64,000 nt of DNA from Duganella sacchari (GCF_900143065.1 NZ_FRCX01000002.1:62001-126000); one strand, 5' to 3'. Shown: positions 46,358-58,655, counted from the stretch's first letter. Program-made: numbers and translations. Notes: generated from the sequence alone by a model not told the origin.

Positions 46358-47425
46358 TCACGCGCCTGAGTGATTGGCGATGAGCCACTGCGCCGCCGCG
46401 GCGAAGCTCGCAGCGTCGATATCATCCAGTGCCAGCGCTCCGGCCTGCGCATACTGCGTAAAGTTGCGGTCGATGGAGCGCAGGTAGGCGGGGTCATAGT
46501 GCTGCACCAGCAGCTGCTCAACCAGCTGCGGCATCTGGCCGGCTTGCGACAGGGCTTGCCATTGCGCGATCTGCTCGCGGCCATGCAGCTGCGTCAGATG
46601 CGCCAGCTGACCGTTCAGGGTGTCCGGGCTGACCAGGAAGTGCTCGTAGTCTTCCATCAGCAGACGCACGCGGTTCGGCACGGACAGCGACAGCGTGATG
46701 CAGTCCGCCGCGCGCATGGTGTCCATCAACGCCGCCGGCACGCGCAGATTGCCGACCTTTTTGCTCTCGGACTCCACAAACACCGGACGCGCCGGATCGA
46801 AGCGGCGCAGCACATCCCACACGAGCGTTTCAAACGCTTTCTGGCTGGGCTGCGGTGCATTCGGCAGGTGACCCAGCACCGAGCCGCGATGCGCTGCCAG
46901 CCGCTCCAGGTCCAGTACCTGCGCACCTTGTGACGCCAGCACCTCCAGCAGGCGGCTCTTGCCGCTGCCGGTAGTGCCGCATATGACCTTGAAGCGCAGC
47001 GCGGGCGCCTGCTCCAGCGCTGTATTGACCTGCTGGCGGAAGGCTTTGTAGCCGCCTTCCAGCTGCACCACCGGCCAGCCGATCTTGGCGAGGATGTGCG
47101 CCATCGCGCCGCTGCGATTGCCGCCGCGCCAGCAGTAAATCAGCGGCCGCCATTCGCGTGGGTTGTCGATCCACAGCGTCTCAATGTGATGAGCGATGTT
47201 CTTGGCGACCAGCGCCGCGCCGGTCTTCTTGGCTTCAAATGAACCGGTTTGCTTGTACATGGTGCCGACGCGGATGCGCTGCTCGTCATCCAGTACCGGC
47301 GCGTTGATGGCGCCGGGCAGGTGGTCGAGCGCGAATTCGCAGGGACTGCGCGCGTCGATGATGGCATCAAAGGTGTCGAGTTGGGACAGGACCTCGTCGA
47401 TGCCCAGTATTTCCGGGTATTTCAT
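46358..47425 (-). CDS. mnmH: tRNA 2-selenouridine synthase
   Basis: The 355-residue enzyme has an N-terminal rhodanese domain with catalytic Cys98 in YCWRGGNRS, and a C-terminal P-loop domain with GTTGSGKS (about 150-157). It replaces sulfur by selenium (through a geranylated intermediate) at wobble 2-thiouridine of tRNA Lys, Glu and Gln, using selenophosphate. selD is not in the window but is required for function. The ATG overlaps the stop of tesA by 4 bases, so it is translated from the tesA transcript. Confidence 0.94.
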   Translation of the reverse strand: MKYPEILGIDEVLSQLDTFDAIIDARSPCEFALDHLPGAINAPVLDDEQRIRVGTMYKQTGSFEAKKTGAALVAKNIAHHIETLWIDNPREWRPLIYCWRGGNRSGAMAHILAKIGWPVVQLEGGYKAFRQQVNTALEQAPALRFKVICGTTGSGKSRLLEVLASQGAQVLDLERLAAHRGSVLGHLPNAPQPSQKAFETLVWDVLRRFDPARPVFVESESKKVGNLRVPAALMDTMRAADCITLSLSVPNRVRLLMEDYEHFLVSPDTLNGQLAHLTQLHGREQIAQWQALSQAGQMPQLVEQLLVQHYDPAYLRSIDRNFTQYAQAGALALDDIDAASFAAAAQWLIANHSGA

Positions 47426-48063
47426 TTTGCCTTGATGGTTTTCTGCAGCACCGGCCAGATATTGGCCAGGATGGCAGGGTGGGCTTCGGCCAGTGGATGC
47501 AAGCGGTCGGGCTGGAACATCTGCGGCTTGTCCGCTATGCCATCCAGCATGAAGGGCACCAGAGGCGCCTTGATGTCCTTGCTCAGCGTGCCGTACATGG
47601 CGAAGAATTTGTCGGCGTAGTCGCGGCCGTAGTTGGGTGGCATCCGCATACCGATCAGCATAACCCTGGCCTTGGCCTGGGTGGCGGCATCGTTCATGGC
47701 GCGCAGATTGGCCTGGGCCGCCACCACCGGCAGGCCGCGCAGACCATCGTTGGCCCCCAGTTCGATGACGACGACGTCGGGTTTGTATTTGGTCAGCAGG
47801 GCCGGCAGGCGCGAACGGCCGCCGCTCGTGGTTTCGCCGCTGACGCTGGCGTTGACCACCACGGCATCGATATGGTTTTGCTTGAGCTTCTGCTCCGCCA
47901 GCGCGACCCAGCCGGTGCCGCGCGACAGGCCGTATTCGGCTGACAAACTATCCCCCACCACAAGTACCGTTTTTGGTGCAGAATAGGCGCTCGCCGCTGC
48001 CATCGACAAGAGCAGGGCGGCCAGTGGTTTTCCAGATAATAAACGATTGAACATATTGAGCAT
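47422..48063 (-). CDS. tesA: periplasmic SGNH-type lysophospholipase/arylesterase (TesA-like)
   Basis: A 213-residue exported hydrolase. The signal peptide (LLSGKPLAALLLSMAAASAYSA) is followed by the SGNH blocks: GDSLSAEYGL (Ser nucleophile), the block II Gly in SVSGETTSGG, GANDGLRG (Asn) and DRLHP (Asp, His). TesA has thioesterase, lysophospholipase and protease-I activities. I give the ATG at 48061-48063; the ATG at 48052-48054 is also possible. A long upstream in-frame extension is antisense to the ABC ATPase gene and is not supported. The start overlaps that of the divergent ATPase gene, as for E. coli tesA/ybbA. Confidence 0.9.
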   Translation of the reverse strand: MLNMFNRLLSGKPLAALLLSMAAASAYSAPKTVLVVGDSLSAEYGLSRGTGWVALAEQKLKQNHIDAVVVNASVSGETTSGGRSRLPALLTKYKPDVVVIELGANDGLRGLPVVAAQANLRAMNDAATQAKARVMLIGMRMPPNYGRDYADKFFAMYGTLSKDIKAPLVPFMLDGIADKPQMFQPDRLHPLAEAHPAILANIWPVLQKTIKAK

Positions 48064-48811
48064 GCCTGATTTCCCTAATGCGTCTTCCCATTTCATGCCG
48101 GATGCTCCGGCGGCTGTGTCATCGAAGGCCGCGGTGGCGGCGTCTGTGGCGCCTGCGATTGCCGTCAGCGGCCTGGCCAAGCGTGTCGCCGACGCCAGCG
48201 GCGAACTGACAATCCTGCACGAGGTGGATTTTACCGTGCAAAAGGCCGAGACGCTGGCGATTGTTGGCGCCTCCGGCTCCGGCAAATCCACTTTACTGGG
48301 CCTGTTGGCAGGCCTGGACACGCCCAGCGCCGGCAAAGTAGTGCTGGATGGCGTAGACATTTATGCACTGGATGAAGACGGCCGCGCCGCGCTGCGCAAG
48401 GAAAAGCTGGGCTTTGTGTTCCAGTCCTTCCAGCTGCTGGCGCACCTGACGGCGCTGGAAAACGTCATGCTGCCGCTGGAACTGGCCGGTGTGCCGGGCG
48501 CGAAAGAGCGGGCGGAAGCCATGCTGTCGCGTGTGGGTTTGTCGAGCCGCCTGAAACACTATCCCAAATATTTGTCCGGCGGGGAGCAGCAGCGTGTGGC
48601 GCTGGCGCGTGCCTTCGTCACTGAGCCGCCGCTGCTGTTTGCCGACGAGCCGACAGGTAGCCTGGACGCCGCCACTGGCGAAGCCGTGATTCAGCTGATG
48701 TTTGAGCTGAATCGCCAGCATGGCTCGACGCTGGTGCTCGTCACGCACGATCAGGCCATGGCGGCGCGCTGTGCGCGCACCATCACCATCGCGGCAGGCA
48801 GACTGGTTTGA
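48062..48811 (+). CDS. ABC transporter ATP-binding protein, YbbA/LolD-like
   Basis: A 249-residue ATPase with Walker [10 protein letters not shown], signature [14 protein letters not shown] and Walker [13 protein letters not shown]. The first 35 residues are Ala/Pro-rich and non-conserved. The divergent tesA neighbour matches the E. coli tesA-ybbA-ybbP arrangement, but the large permease expected next (YbbP) is missing: the following gene is an unrelated peptidase. The ATG at 48062 overlaps the tesA ATG on the other strand; a TTG (48047) and an ATG (48095) are alternative starts, none with a good ribosome site. The partner permease must be encoded elsewhere. Confidence 0.85.
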   Translation: MPDFPNASSHFMPDAPAAVSSKAAVAASVAPAIAVSGLAKRVADASGELTILHEVDFTVQKAETLAIVGASGSGKSTLLGLLAGLDTPSAGKVVLDGVDIYALDEDGRAALRKEKLGFVFQSFQLLAHLTALENVMLPLELAGVPGAKERAEAMLSRVGLSSRLKHYPKYLSGGEQQRVALARAFVTEPPLLFADEPTGSLDAATGEAVIQLMFELNRQHGSTLVLVTHDQAMAARCARTITIAAGRLV

Positions 48812-50264
48812 TACGCCGCCTCGTTGCGGCGAGCCTGTTTGCGGCCGGCGTGGCGATGGCAGTGGAGCCGCCGCAGACGCCCGAGCAATGGCAGCACGCC
48901 GCGGTCGCCGATATTGCGGCTGCCTACCAGCTTACGCTGGACAATCATCCCGGCACTTATGATCCCGCCAATCCCGGCTTTGCCTCTCATCTGGCCGAGG
49001 CGCGCAAGCTTGGCCTGCAGCTGGGGGCGCAGGTGCGCGATGGTGCGGGCTATCAGGCGGCGCTGGCCGGTTTTAATGCCGCCATCCACGACGGCCACGC
49101 GGGTGTGGAATTCACCAGTCCATTGGCGGCGCAGTGGCGCTGGCCCGGCTTTGTGGCGGCATGGCGCGGCGACAGCATGTATGTCTACGCCACCGTACCG
49201 GGCGGCCCTGCGGCCGGCAGCAAGATCGAGCAGTGCGATGGCCAGGCGGTTGCCAAGCTGGCCGAAACCAATGTGTTTGCCTATCAGGGCCGCAGCGAGG
49301 AGCGCGGCAGCTGGTGGATCACAGCGCGCGAAGTGTTCACCGATGCGGGCAATCCGTTTATCCAGCTGCCGTCCGTGTGCAGCTTTTCGAAGGATGGCAA
49401 ACGCTTCAGCATGACGCTGGCCTGGAGCCCGATGGACAACGACATGCTGCGCTGGCGCCAGCAGAGCTACAACGGCGACGTCCTGCCGGTCGGCTTGACT
49501 GAGCCGCGCCTGCACCTTTACTGGGCCGCGATGCCCAACTTCCAGCCCGATGAGCCACAGCGCGCCGCATATCGCGCCATGTACGAAGCGCTGCGCGCCC
49601 ATCCCGAACGCTATCAGCAGGCCGACGCCGTGGTGATCGACCTGCGCGGCAACCACGGCGGCTCTTCGCTGTGGAGCCAGGATTTTGCCCGCGCACTGTG
49701 GGGAGATGAAGCCGTCGCGCAGCACGAACGTGCAAACCTGAGCAAGCAGCAGGTGTGGTGGCGGGCGTCGGCTGGCAATGTGGCGCATGTGCGCTGGTTG
49801 GCCGGCATGCTGGACGGGCAGGGACGCGCCGATATCGCAGCCGGGGTGCGGGAAGTCGCAAAGCAGATGCAACTGGCGCTGGAGCGTGGCGATAAATTCT
49901 TCGTCACTGGCGACAAAAGGCCGCCCGCGGCAACGGCGGAAGTGCAAGCTTCGGCCTTCAACCGTCCGGTGTACGTCATCGTGCCAGGCCAATGTGCGAG
50001 CGCCTGCCTGGATGCGCTGGACGTGTTCACCATGTTCCCGAATACGAAGCTGATTGGCGCTCCGAGTTCTGCTGACTCCACCTACATGGAAGTGCGTTAC
50101 CAGCCGCTGGATTCAGGGCTGGTCCGCGTCGTCATTCCCAACAAGGTGTACGTTGGCCGTCCGCGTGCTTCGGGACAGTTTTATTCGCCGCAGATCGAGG
50201 TCAATGACCTGGAATGGTCGACCGAAAACTTCCTGAAAGTGATCGAGGCGGATCTGAAAACGCG

Positions 50265-50268
<4 letters not shown>
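48808..50268 (+). CDS. secreted S41-like peptidase, divergent
   Basis: A 486-residue protein with a signal peptide (RRLVAASLFAAGVAMA) and a C-terminal region like S41 peptidases: VVIDLRGNHGGSS, then VPGQCASACLDALDVF, where the Ser of CASAC is the candidate nucleophile, then VRYQPLDSGLV. A small PDZ-like region around 110-150 (VPGGPAAGSKIEQCDGQAV) is present. It starts with TTG inside the stop of the ATPase gene (TTGA overlap), so it is coupled to it; no better start exists. The first residues place it outside the cytoplasm. It converges with nnr, overlapping by 4 bases. The substrate is unknown. Confidence 0.8.
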
Positions 50269-51770
<1,502 letters not shown>

Positions 51771-51866
51771 CGTGCCATTTTAGCATCTAAAATTTTGGTC
51801 GCAGCGTCTGGTGCGCGGCGGGCGCGCAGCACTACAATATACGCTTCACAGCTTAGCGAGGCACGC

Positions 51867-54800
51867 ATGGATTGGCAATTCTGGATAGACCGGGGCGGTA
51901 CGTTCACCGACATCGTGGCGCGCGCGCCGGATGGCCGGCTGCGTACACTCAAGCTGCTGTCCGAAAATCCAGAGCACTATGCCGATGCAGCAATTGCCGG
52001 CATCCGCCAGCTGATGGGCGTGGCCAAAGGCAAAGCGATTCCGGTGGCGCAGATCGGCGCTGTCAAAATGGGCACCACGGTTGCCACCAACGCGCTGCTG
52101 GAGCGCAAAGGCGAACCGACGGCTCTGGCGATCACCCGTGGCTTCCGCGATGCGTTGCGCATCGCCTACCAGAACCGTCCGCGCTTGTTCGATCGCCACA
52201 TTCTGCTGCCGGAGCTGTTGTATTCGCATGTGATCGAGATTGATGAGCGCATGGGCGCACACGGCGAGACGGTGGCGGAGCTCGACCTCACCGCCGCGCG
52301 CGCCGGGCTGGCCGAGGCATACGACCGTGGTCTACGTTCGCTGGCCATCGTCTTCATGCACGGCTACCGCTACCACGCGCACGAAACCAAGGTGGCCGAT
52401 CTGGCCCGCGAGATGGGCTTTACGCAGGTCTCGGTGTCGCACGAAATCAGCCCGATGATGAAGCTGGTGGCGCGCGGCGATACCACCGTGGTCGACGCCT
52501 ATCTGTCGCCGATCCTGCGCCGCTACGTGGACCAGGTGGCGCAGGAACTGCCCGGGGTGAACCTGCAATTCATGCAGTCCAACGGCGGCCTGACCGACGC
52601 GCGCGCGTTCCAGGGCAAGGACTCGATCCTGAGCGGCCCGGCGGGCGGCATCGTCGGCATGGTCCGCGCCAGCAAGCTGGCCGGCTTTGACAAGGTGATC
52701 GGCTTCGACATGGGCGGCACCTCGACCGATGTCTCGCACTTCTCCGGCGAATTCGAGCGCGTGTTCGAGACCCAGGTTGCGGGCGTACGCATGCGCGCGC
52801 CGATGATGAGCATTCACACGGTGGCGGCGGGCGGTGGTTCGATCCTGCATTTTGACGGCAGCCGTTATCGCGTCGGCCCGGACAGCGCGGGCGCCAATCC
52901 GGGACCGGCCAGCTATCGCCGTGGCGGTCCGCTGGCGGTCACCGACTGTAACGTCATGCTGGGTAAAATCCAGCCGCAGCATTTCCCGCAGCTGTTTGGC
53001 GCGGACGGCAAGCAGCCGCTCGATGCGGCCACGGTACGCCAGCGCTTCAGCGAGATGGCCGAGCAGATTGCTGCCGCCACCGGCCAGCCGGCCACGCCGG
53101 AGCAGGTGGCGGAAGGCTTCCTGGATATCGCCGTCGGCAATATGGCCAACGCCATCAAGCAGATCTCGGTGCAGCGCGGCCACGACGTGACGGAATACGC
53201 GCTGACCAGTTTTGGCGGCGCCGGTGGCCAGCACGCTTGCCTGGTGGCGGATGCGCTGGGCATGAAGACCGTCTTTGTGCATTCGCTGGCCGGCGTGATG
53301 TCGGCATACGGCATGGGCCTGGCCGACCAGACTGCAATGCGCGAAGCCGCCGTTGAAATACGTTTGAGCGCTGAAGCGCACGCCGATCTGGAAGCACGGT
53401 TGCACGCGCTGGGCCGCCAGGCGCGCGCCGACCTGCATCATCAGCAGGTGGAAGACGAGCGCATTGCGCTGATCCGCCGGGTCCATCTGCGTTACGAAGG
53501 CACGGATACCGCGCTGATCGTCTTGTTCGATACACCGGAAAGCATGCAGGCCCAGTTTGAAGCGGCCTATCGCAAACGCTATTCCTTCCTGATGCCGGCG
53601 CGCGCGCTGATCGTGGAAGCTGTATCGGTGGAAGCGGTCGGCAAGTCCGATGCACCATCGGAAGCGGTAGAGCCGGCGGCGCGCCGCTTGTCCGGCCTGA
53701 TGCCGCACGCAGTGGTGCCGATGTACAGCGGCGGCAAATGGCGGCAAACCAGCTTGTACCAGCGCTCTGCCACGCGGATTGGCGATATCGTCAAAGGTCC
53801 GGCGATTATCGCCGAAGCCAATGCCACCACGATTGTGGAAACGGGCTGGCAGGCCGAGGTCACGCTGCACGATCACCTGATATTGCGCCGCGTCGCCGCA
53901 TTGCCCGAGCGCCGCGCGATCGGCACCACCGCCGATCCGGTGATGCTGGAGATCTTCAACAACCTGTTCATGTCGATCGCCGAGCAAATGGGGCTGCGTT
54001 TGCAGAACACCGCGTACTCGGTCAACATCAAGGAGCGCCTGGACTTCAGCTGCGCCATCTTCGACGCCGACGGCAACCTGATCGCCAATGCGCCGCACAT
54101 GCCTGTGCATTTGGGCTCCATGGGCGAGAGCATCAAGACCGTGATGCGCGAAAACGCCGGCAAGATGCGCGCGGGCGATGTCTTCATGCTCAACGACCCC
54201 TACAACGGCGGCACCCATCTGCCGGACGTCACGGTGATTACGCCGGTGTTCGACGAAGCGGGCGCCAACATCCTGTTCTACGTCGGCTCGCGCGGCCACC
54301 ACGCGGACATCGGCGGTACCACGCCAGGCTCGATGCCGCCCGATTCGCGCGTGATCGAAGAAGAGGGCGTGCTAATCAATAACTTCAAGCTGGTTGACGG
54401 CGGCCAGCTGCGGGAAGCGGAAACCCGCGCGCTGCTGGCAAGCGCGCAATACCCGGCGCGTAATCCTGACCAGAACCTGGCCGACCTGCGCGCGCAGATT
54501 GCGGCCAACCAGAAAGGCGTCGAAGAGCTGCACAGGATGGTCGCGCATTTCGGCCTGGATGTCGTGCAGGCTTACATGGGTCACGTGCAGGACAATGCCG
54601 AGGAAGCGGTGCGCCGCGTCATCAGCGCTTTGAAGGACGGCAGCTACACGCTGCCGCTGGATAACGGCGCGCAGATCCAGGTCGCGGTGCGTGTCGACCA
54701 GGCGGCGCGGCGCGCGGAGATTGATTTCACCGGCACCTCGGCGCAGTTGCAGAACAATTTCAACGCGCCGTCCGCAGTGTGCATGGCGGCCGTGCTGTAC

Positions 54801-55475
54801 GTATTCCGTACGCTGGTGGACGACGAGATCCCCCTCAACGCGGGCTGCCTCAAGCCGCTCAAGGTGATTATTCCGCAGGGCTCGATGTTGAACCCGCGCT
54901 ATCCGGCATCGGTGGTGTCGGGCAACGTCGAAACTTCAACCTGCATCACCAATGCCCTGTATGGCGCGCTGGGCGTGATGGCGGCGGCGCAGGGCACCAT
55001 GAACAACTTCACGTTTGGTAACGCGCGCTACCAGTACTACGAAACCATCAGCGGCGGCTCTGGCGCCGGCGACGGTTTCGACGGCACCAGCGTAGTACAA
55101 ACCAATATGACCAACTCGCGCCTTACCGATCCAGAGATACTGGAGTTCCGCTTCCCGGTGCGTCTCGACAGCTACGAGATCCGCGCCGATAGCGGTGGTG
55201 CGGGACGCTGGCATGGCGGCAACGGCGGCGTGCGCAAGGTACGCTTCCTGGAGCCGATGACGGCCGCCATCCTGTCCAACAACCGTATCCACGCGCCATT
55301 TGGCATGGCTGGCGGCGAGCTGGGCGCCCTGGGTCGCAACAGCGTGCAGCGTGTGGACGGCAGCATCGAGGAGCTGGGCCACATCGGCAAGACCGATATG
55401 CAGCCGGGCGATGTGTTCGTCATCGAGACGCCGGGCGGTGGCGGTTATGGTGCGTCAACGACAGTTGATGCGTGA
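51867..55475 (+). CDS. 5-oxoprolinase (ATP-hydrolysing), fused HyuA-HyuB type
   Basis: The 1202-residue enzyme opens 5-oxo-L-proline to L-glutamate using ATP. The N-terminal hydantoinase-A part starts [11 protein letters not shown], contains [13 protein letters not shown] and [13 protein letters not shown], and extends to about residue 690; the hydantoinase-B part follows ([11 protein letters not shown] ... [18 protein letters not shown] ... [13 protein letters not shown]). The single-chain form matches the eukaryote-like full-length OPLAH. GAGG at 51858-51861 is 5 bases before the ATG; an in-frame extension to 51123 lies across nnr and is not supported. The stop overlaps the start of a short ORF (GTGA). 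Confidence 0.93.
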   Translation: MDWQFWIDRGGTFTDIVARAPDGRLRTLKLLSENPEHYADAAIAGIRQLMGVAKGKAIPVAQIGAVKMGTTVATNALLERKGEPTALAITRGFRDALRIAYQNRPRLFDRHILLPELLYSHVIEIDERMGAHGETVAELDLTAARAGLAEAYDRGLRSLAIVFMHGYRYHAHETKVADLAREMGFTQVSVSHEISPMMKLVARGDTTVVDAYLSPILRRYVDQVAQELPGVNLQFMQSNGGLTDARAFQGKDSILSGPAGGIVGMVRASKLAGFDKVIGFDMGGTSTDVSHFSGEFERVFETQVAGVRMRAPMMSIHTVAAGGGSILHFDGSRYRVGPDSAGANPGPASYRRGGPLAVTDCNVMLGKIQPQHFPQLFGADGKQPLDAATVRQRFSEMAEQIAAATGQPATPEQVAEGFLDIAVGNMANAIKQISVQRGHDVTEYALTSFGGAGGQHACLVADALGMKTVFVHSLAGVMSAYGMGLADQTAMREAAVEIRLSAEAHADLEARLHALGRQARADLHHQQVEDERIALIRRVHLRYEGTDTALIVLFDTPESMQAQFEAAYRKRYSFLMPARALIVEAVSVEAVGKSDAPSEAVEPAARRLSGLMPHAVVPMYSGGKWRQTSLYQRSATRIGDIVKGPAIIAEANATTIVETGWQAEVTLHDHLILRRVAALPERRAIGTTADPVMLEIFNNLFMSIAEQMGLRLQNTAYSVNIKERLDFSCAIFDADGNLIANAPHMPVHLGSMGESIKTVMRENAGKMRAGDVFMLNDPYNGGTHLPDVTVITPVFDEAGANILFYVGSRGHHADIGGTTPGSMPPDSRVIEEEGVLINNFKLVDGGQLREAETRALLASAQYPARNPDQNLADLRAQIAANQKGVEELHRMVAHFGLDVVQAYMGHVQDNAEEAVRRVISALKDGSYTLPLDNGAQIQVAVRVDQAARRAEIDFTGTSAQLQNNFNAPSAVCMAAVLYVFRTLVDDEIPLNAGCLKPLKVIIPQGSMLNPRYPASVVSGNVETSTCITNALYGALGVMAAAQGTMNNFTFGNARYQYYETISGGSGAGDGFDGTSVVQTNMTNSRLTDPEILEFRFPVRLDSYEIRADSGGAGRWHGGNGGVRKVRFLEPMTAAILSNNRIHAPFGMAGGELGALGRNSVQRVDGSIEELGHIGKTDMQPGDVFVIETPGGGGYGASTTVDA

Positions 55476-55633
55476 CCGATCTCCACCACCTCAACATCCC
55501 GGAAGAGCCGGGCGACGCAATGGCGGCCGCCCTGGCTTTGCGCGAACTGGCTGTTAAAGCCGCCGGCATTGACCTGAATGTACTGAACAGCGCTGCGGAA
55601 GCGCAGTTGCGTGCTGTATCTCAATACCGGTAG
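55472..55633 (+). CDS. 53-residue predicted protein coupled to 5-oxoprolinase
   Basis: A short frame starting with GTG within the stop of the oxoprolinase gene (GTGA, 4-base overlap). The product ([20 protein letters not shown], then [16 protein letters not shown] ... LRAVSQYR) has good host codon use and an amphipathic helix-rich look. No family is recognised. Such an overlap is typical of real, coupled genes, but a chance open frame cannot be ruled out. Confidence 0.48.
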   Translation: MTDLHHLNIPEEPGDAMAAALALRELAVKAAGIDLNVLNSAAEAQLRAVSQYR

Positions 55634-55723
55634 TGCTGAAATCTGCTACCCGGGATTCCTTGCTTGTCTGCCACTTTGCCGGCGACGTACAGTCGTGTTT
55701 TCGACAGGCAAGAGGAGGGCACG

Positions 55724-55864
55724 ATGCGTACATTACTCAGGATTTTTCAATCCCGTAATTCGTCGCGCACGGCGATTATTCTGGCCTTCCTGCTTTGCGG
55801 CTTGTACTTTGCTTCCTGGTACATCATCAGCCACTGCCTGACGCCCGGCCTGATTTCCTTCTGA
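55724..55864 (+). CDS. 46-residue single-span membrane protein
   Basis: ATG at 55724 with GAGGAGG 6 bases before it. The product MRTLLRIFQSRNSSR is followed by one hydrophobic helix (AIILAFLLCGLYFASWYII) and a short tail. A longer frame from 55664 has no ribosome site. It lies 10 bases before the TraB/GumN gene and is probably co-transcribed with it. The function is unknown. Confidence 0.6.
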   Translation: MRTLLRIFQSRNSSRTAIILAFLLCGLYFASWYIISHCLTPGLISF

Positions 55865-55874
55865 AAGCCCGTTC

Positions 55875-56879
55875 ATGACCAAATACCTGCTGCCAGCGCT
55901 CTGCCTGTCCCTGTCCCTCTCCACGGCCTGGGCCCAGACCGAGGCCCCGCCCACGGAGACCGAGCCAGCGGCGGCAGGCGAGACGGTGCTGCTGGTTGGC
56001 CAGCGTCCCGGCCCCGGCCTGTGGAAGGTGAGCAAGGACGGCCACGTGCTGTGGGTGTTTGGCAGCTATGGTCCGCTGCCGGACAAGATGGAGTGGCGCT
56101 CGCAGCAGGTCGAGAACATTCTGTCGCAATCGCAGGAATACCTGGCGCCGCCCGGCGCTTCGGCCCATGTTGGCATCTTGCGCGGCCTGACCTTGCTGCC
56201 CAAGCTGATCGGCTTGAAGAAAAATCCTGACGGCGCCTCGCTCAAGGAAGTGCTGCCCGCCGATATTTACGCGCGCTGGCAACCGCTCAAAGCCAAATAC
56301 CTGCCCAGGAATAACGATGTGGAACAGGAACGTCCCATCTTCGCGGCGCAGGCGCTGTTCGACGCTGGCCTCAAGCAGGCTGGCCTGAACAAGGGGCAGG
56401 CGGTGGGCGTCAAGCTGCGCGGCATCGTCAAGGAGCACAACATCAAGGTCACCGAGACGGCGATTGCACTCGATACCAGTGGCGCGTCGCAGGCGCTCAG
56501 CGATTTCAAGAAGTCCTCGCTGGCGGATACCGAATGCTTTATCAAAACCGTGTCCCGCCTGGAGCAGGATCTGGACGGCATGCGCGTGCGCGCCAACGCC
56601 TGGGCCAAAGGCGATCTGGAAGGCATTCAGAAACTCAGCTATCCAGACCAGGAAAGCGCCTGCGACGATGCCATGATGGGCGCTGGCTTTGTCAAGAATC
56701 AGCCCGGCTGGCAGAACCTGGAGCAGCGCATACAGGACGCCTGGGTGACTGCGGCGGAAAAGGCGATCAGCACCAATAACACCAGTTTTGCCGTCCTTGG
56801 CCTCGGCAATATTCTTGGTTCCCGCAACTATCTCGCCGCGTTGCAGGCCAAGGGCTACCAGATCGACGCCCCGGACTAA
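55875..56879 (+). CDS. TraB/GumN-family protein lacking the metal-binding histidines
   Basis: A 334-residue exported protein (signal peptide 1 to about 20) with the TraB/GumN (Tiki-type) fold: GLWKVSKDGHVLWVFGSYG at the first strand and FAVLGLGNILG near the end, in the expected order and spacing. Active members use two GxxH motifs for metal-dependent proteolysis. Here they read G63-S-Y-G66 and G309-L-G-N312, so both histidines are replaced, which suggests a non-catalytic paralogue. It converges with the REC-TPR gene (2-base gap). The family call is from motif order and is less certain than for the large enzymes. Confidence 0.72.
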   Translation: MTKYLLPALCLSLSLSTAWAQTEAPPTETEPAAAGETVLLVGQRPGPGLWKVSKDGHVLWVFGSYGPLPDKMEWRSQQVENILSQSQEYLAPPGASAHVGILRGLTLLPKLIGLKKNPDGASLKEVLPADIYARWQPLKAKYLPRNNDVEQERPIFAAQALFDAGLKQAGLNKGQAVGVKLRGIVKEHNIKVTETAIALDTSGASQALSDFKKSSLADTECFIKTVSRLEQDLDGMRVRANAWAKGDLEGIQKLSYPDQESACDDAMMGAGFVKNQPGWQNLEQRIQDAWVTAAEKAISTNNTSFAVLGLGNILGSRNYLAALQAKGYQIDAPD

Positions 56880-56881
56880 AG

Positions 56882-58522
56882 TCAGGCCACGGCCGAGATA
56901 CCGTATTTGCGCTGGGTGTGGTGATATTGCGCCATCAGCGCTTCCAGTGACGGATGCGTCGGGTCCAGGCGGCGCATGCGCTCCAGCAGGAAGTAGCATT
57001 GTTCGGCCAGCGGCGCCTCCCAGCCCAGGTCATCCAGCTGCTTGAGGATGGCCGAGGCGGCAGCTGGCAGCAACGCCAGATTGCCCGGCGCCTTGCGCAG
57101 GCCGGCATTCAGGGTGTCCACCGCCGCGCGCAGGTCGCCGTGTGAACGCTGGTCGGCCGCGTGCGCGATGAGCTCGTCCACCTGAATCTTTATCTGTTCG
57201 CCCATGCCTTGGGCCAGGTCGTGGCGGCCGGCCTTCTCAAACACATTCACGGCATCGTCCATCGAGACGCCGCTCTCCACGTCGTTCATCAGGTTGAGCA
57301 TCAGGTCGGACGCCTGCTGATCCAGTTTGATGTTGAGGCAGCTGTGCACCAGGCCGATTTTCAGGCCGGTCGACAAGCCGCGGCTGCCGGCCACTGAGTT
57401 GACCGCATTGGTCAGCTCTGTCGCGGCGGCGGTTATATTGCCTGCCATCTCCTGCACCATGCCGGCCGCAATCGCACGGCACACGTCCACATTCGGGCCA
57501 CCGCGCAGCGAGCGCTCCATGTCGCGAATGACGCCGCTGGCCTGGTTGGCATCGCCTTTCTTGACCAGCGTCTTGACCAGCTTGACGTGGTCTTCGGGAT
57601 CGCGGAATTCGGAATACTTGGCCTTGGCCACCACCTGCTTGAAGGCTTTTTCTGCCACGCCGACGTCGCCCGCCTCAAACGCAACCTCGCCCAGATGGCG
57701 CAGGCGGCGCACCATGTGCGGGGAAATCGCCACCGCGTCTTCGAGGATTTTTTTTGCCGATTCCTGCTGGCCCAGCACCTCGTGCGTGCGGGCCAGCAGG
57801 TCGTAGGCCGCCATGTAGCGGGGATTCTGTTCCAGCAGCGTTTCCAGCGTCTCCTGCGTCTCCAGATATTTCTGTTGCCCGAACAGGCAGCGCGCCAGGC
57901 CCAGGTGCGCCCAGGCGATGGGCTTGGTCATCAGGATCCACTGGTAGATCAATTCCGCATCGGCCAGCTCTTCGAGATCGAACAGCAATTCGGCGCGCAG
58001 GCGGGCGAAGTCGACCGCGTAGCGCGGGTTCTTTTCCTCGGCGACCTTGCAATCGGCGACGGCCTTGCGGATATTGCCAAATTCGATCAACTGGTAGATC
58101 GGCAGGAACACCTCGCGCCGGTCCACGGCTTTGCGGATGCGCTGGAGCAGGGCGTCGACCGTGAATGGCTTGAGCACGTAATCGGTCGGGGTCAGCTCGG
58201 CGGCGCCGATGACCTTGCTGTAGACGCCTTCCGAGGTCAGCATGATGAAGATGGTCCAGGGCTGGATCAGCTTGTGATGGCGCAGGTCTTCCAGCAGCTG
58301 CTGGCCGTCCTGGCCATTGTTCTCGCCGCTCCCATTGCCCAGGTCGTACTCGCACAAAATAATGTCGAACGGTTTTTTCGCCAGCTGGCGGATCGCCGTG
58401 CCGGAACTGACCGCATAGTCAATTTTTGTGATCGATGACTGGCTCAGCATATTGTGCAGGTTGCCGCGCATCCCGGGGTTGGGATCAACGATCAGCACTG
58501 ACAAGTCGCTATATTCTGCCAT
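56882..58522 (-). CDS. response regulator receiver (REC) protein with TPR repeats
   Basis: A 546-residue cytoplasmic protein. The REC domain (about 8-135) has the phospho-acceptor Asp in ILCEYDLG, Thr in MLTSEG and Lys in YVLKPFT. The usual acidic pair at the top is reduced to one (VLIVDPNPG). Residues about 150-510 are TPR-type helical repeats. No DNA-binding or enzymatic output is visible, so the output is presumably protein contact. No histidine kinase is adjacent. It is transcribed away from purL. Confidence 0.87.
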   Translation of the reverse strand: MAEYSDLSVLIVDPNPGMRGNLHNMLSQSSITKIDYAVSSGTAIRQLAKKPFDIILCEYDLGNGSGENNGQDGQQLLEDLRHHKLIQPWTIFIMLTSEGVYSKVIGAAELTPTDYVLKPFTVDALLQRIRKAVDRREVFLPIYQLIEFGNIRKAVADCKVAEEKNPRYAVDFARLRAELLFDLEELADAELIYQWILMTKPIAWAHLGLARCLFGQQKYLETQETLETLLEQNPRYMAAYDLLARTHEVLGQQESAKKILEDAVAISPHMVRRLRHLGEVAFEAGDVGVAEKAFKQVVAKAKYSEFRDPEDHVKLVKTLVKKGDANQASGVIRDMERSLRGGPNVDVCRAIAAGMVQEMAGNITAAATELTNAVNSVAGSRGLSTGLKIGLVHSCLNIKLDQQASDLMLNLMNDVESGVSMDDAVNVFEKAGRHDLAQGMGEQIKIQVDELIAHAADQRSHGDLRAAVDTLNAGLRKAPGNLALLPAAASAILKQLDDLGWEAPLAEQCYFLLERMRRLDPTHPSLEALMAQYHHTQRKYGISAVA

Positions 58523-58655
58523 TGTTTTACATCCATGCTAAGTTTTGTTCAGCATACTCCATGGCAAGTGAAAATACCTTATTTTTGGCGCAAAATGTTG
58601 CTTCTGTGGCAGCTTTTGCCGGCTAGAGGCACTATATGGCAACGCTGATAGCGGG

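Noticed and set aside
48064..48360. N-terminal extension of the tesA frame by 99 codons
   Set aside because: It is antisense to the ABC ATPase gene, and the signal peptide begins only after 48063.
52332..54302. A 656-codon frame antisense to the 5-oxoprolinase gene
   Set aside because: It lies wholly within a convincing gene on the other strand, and has no ribosome site or family signal.
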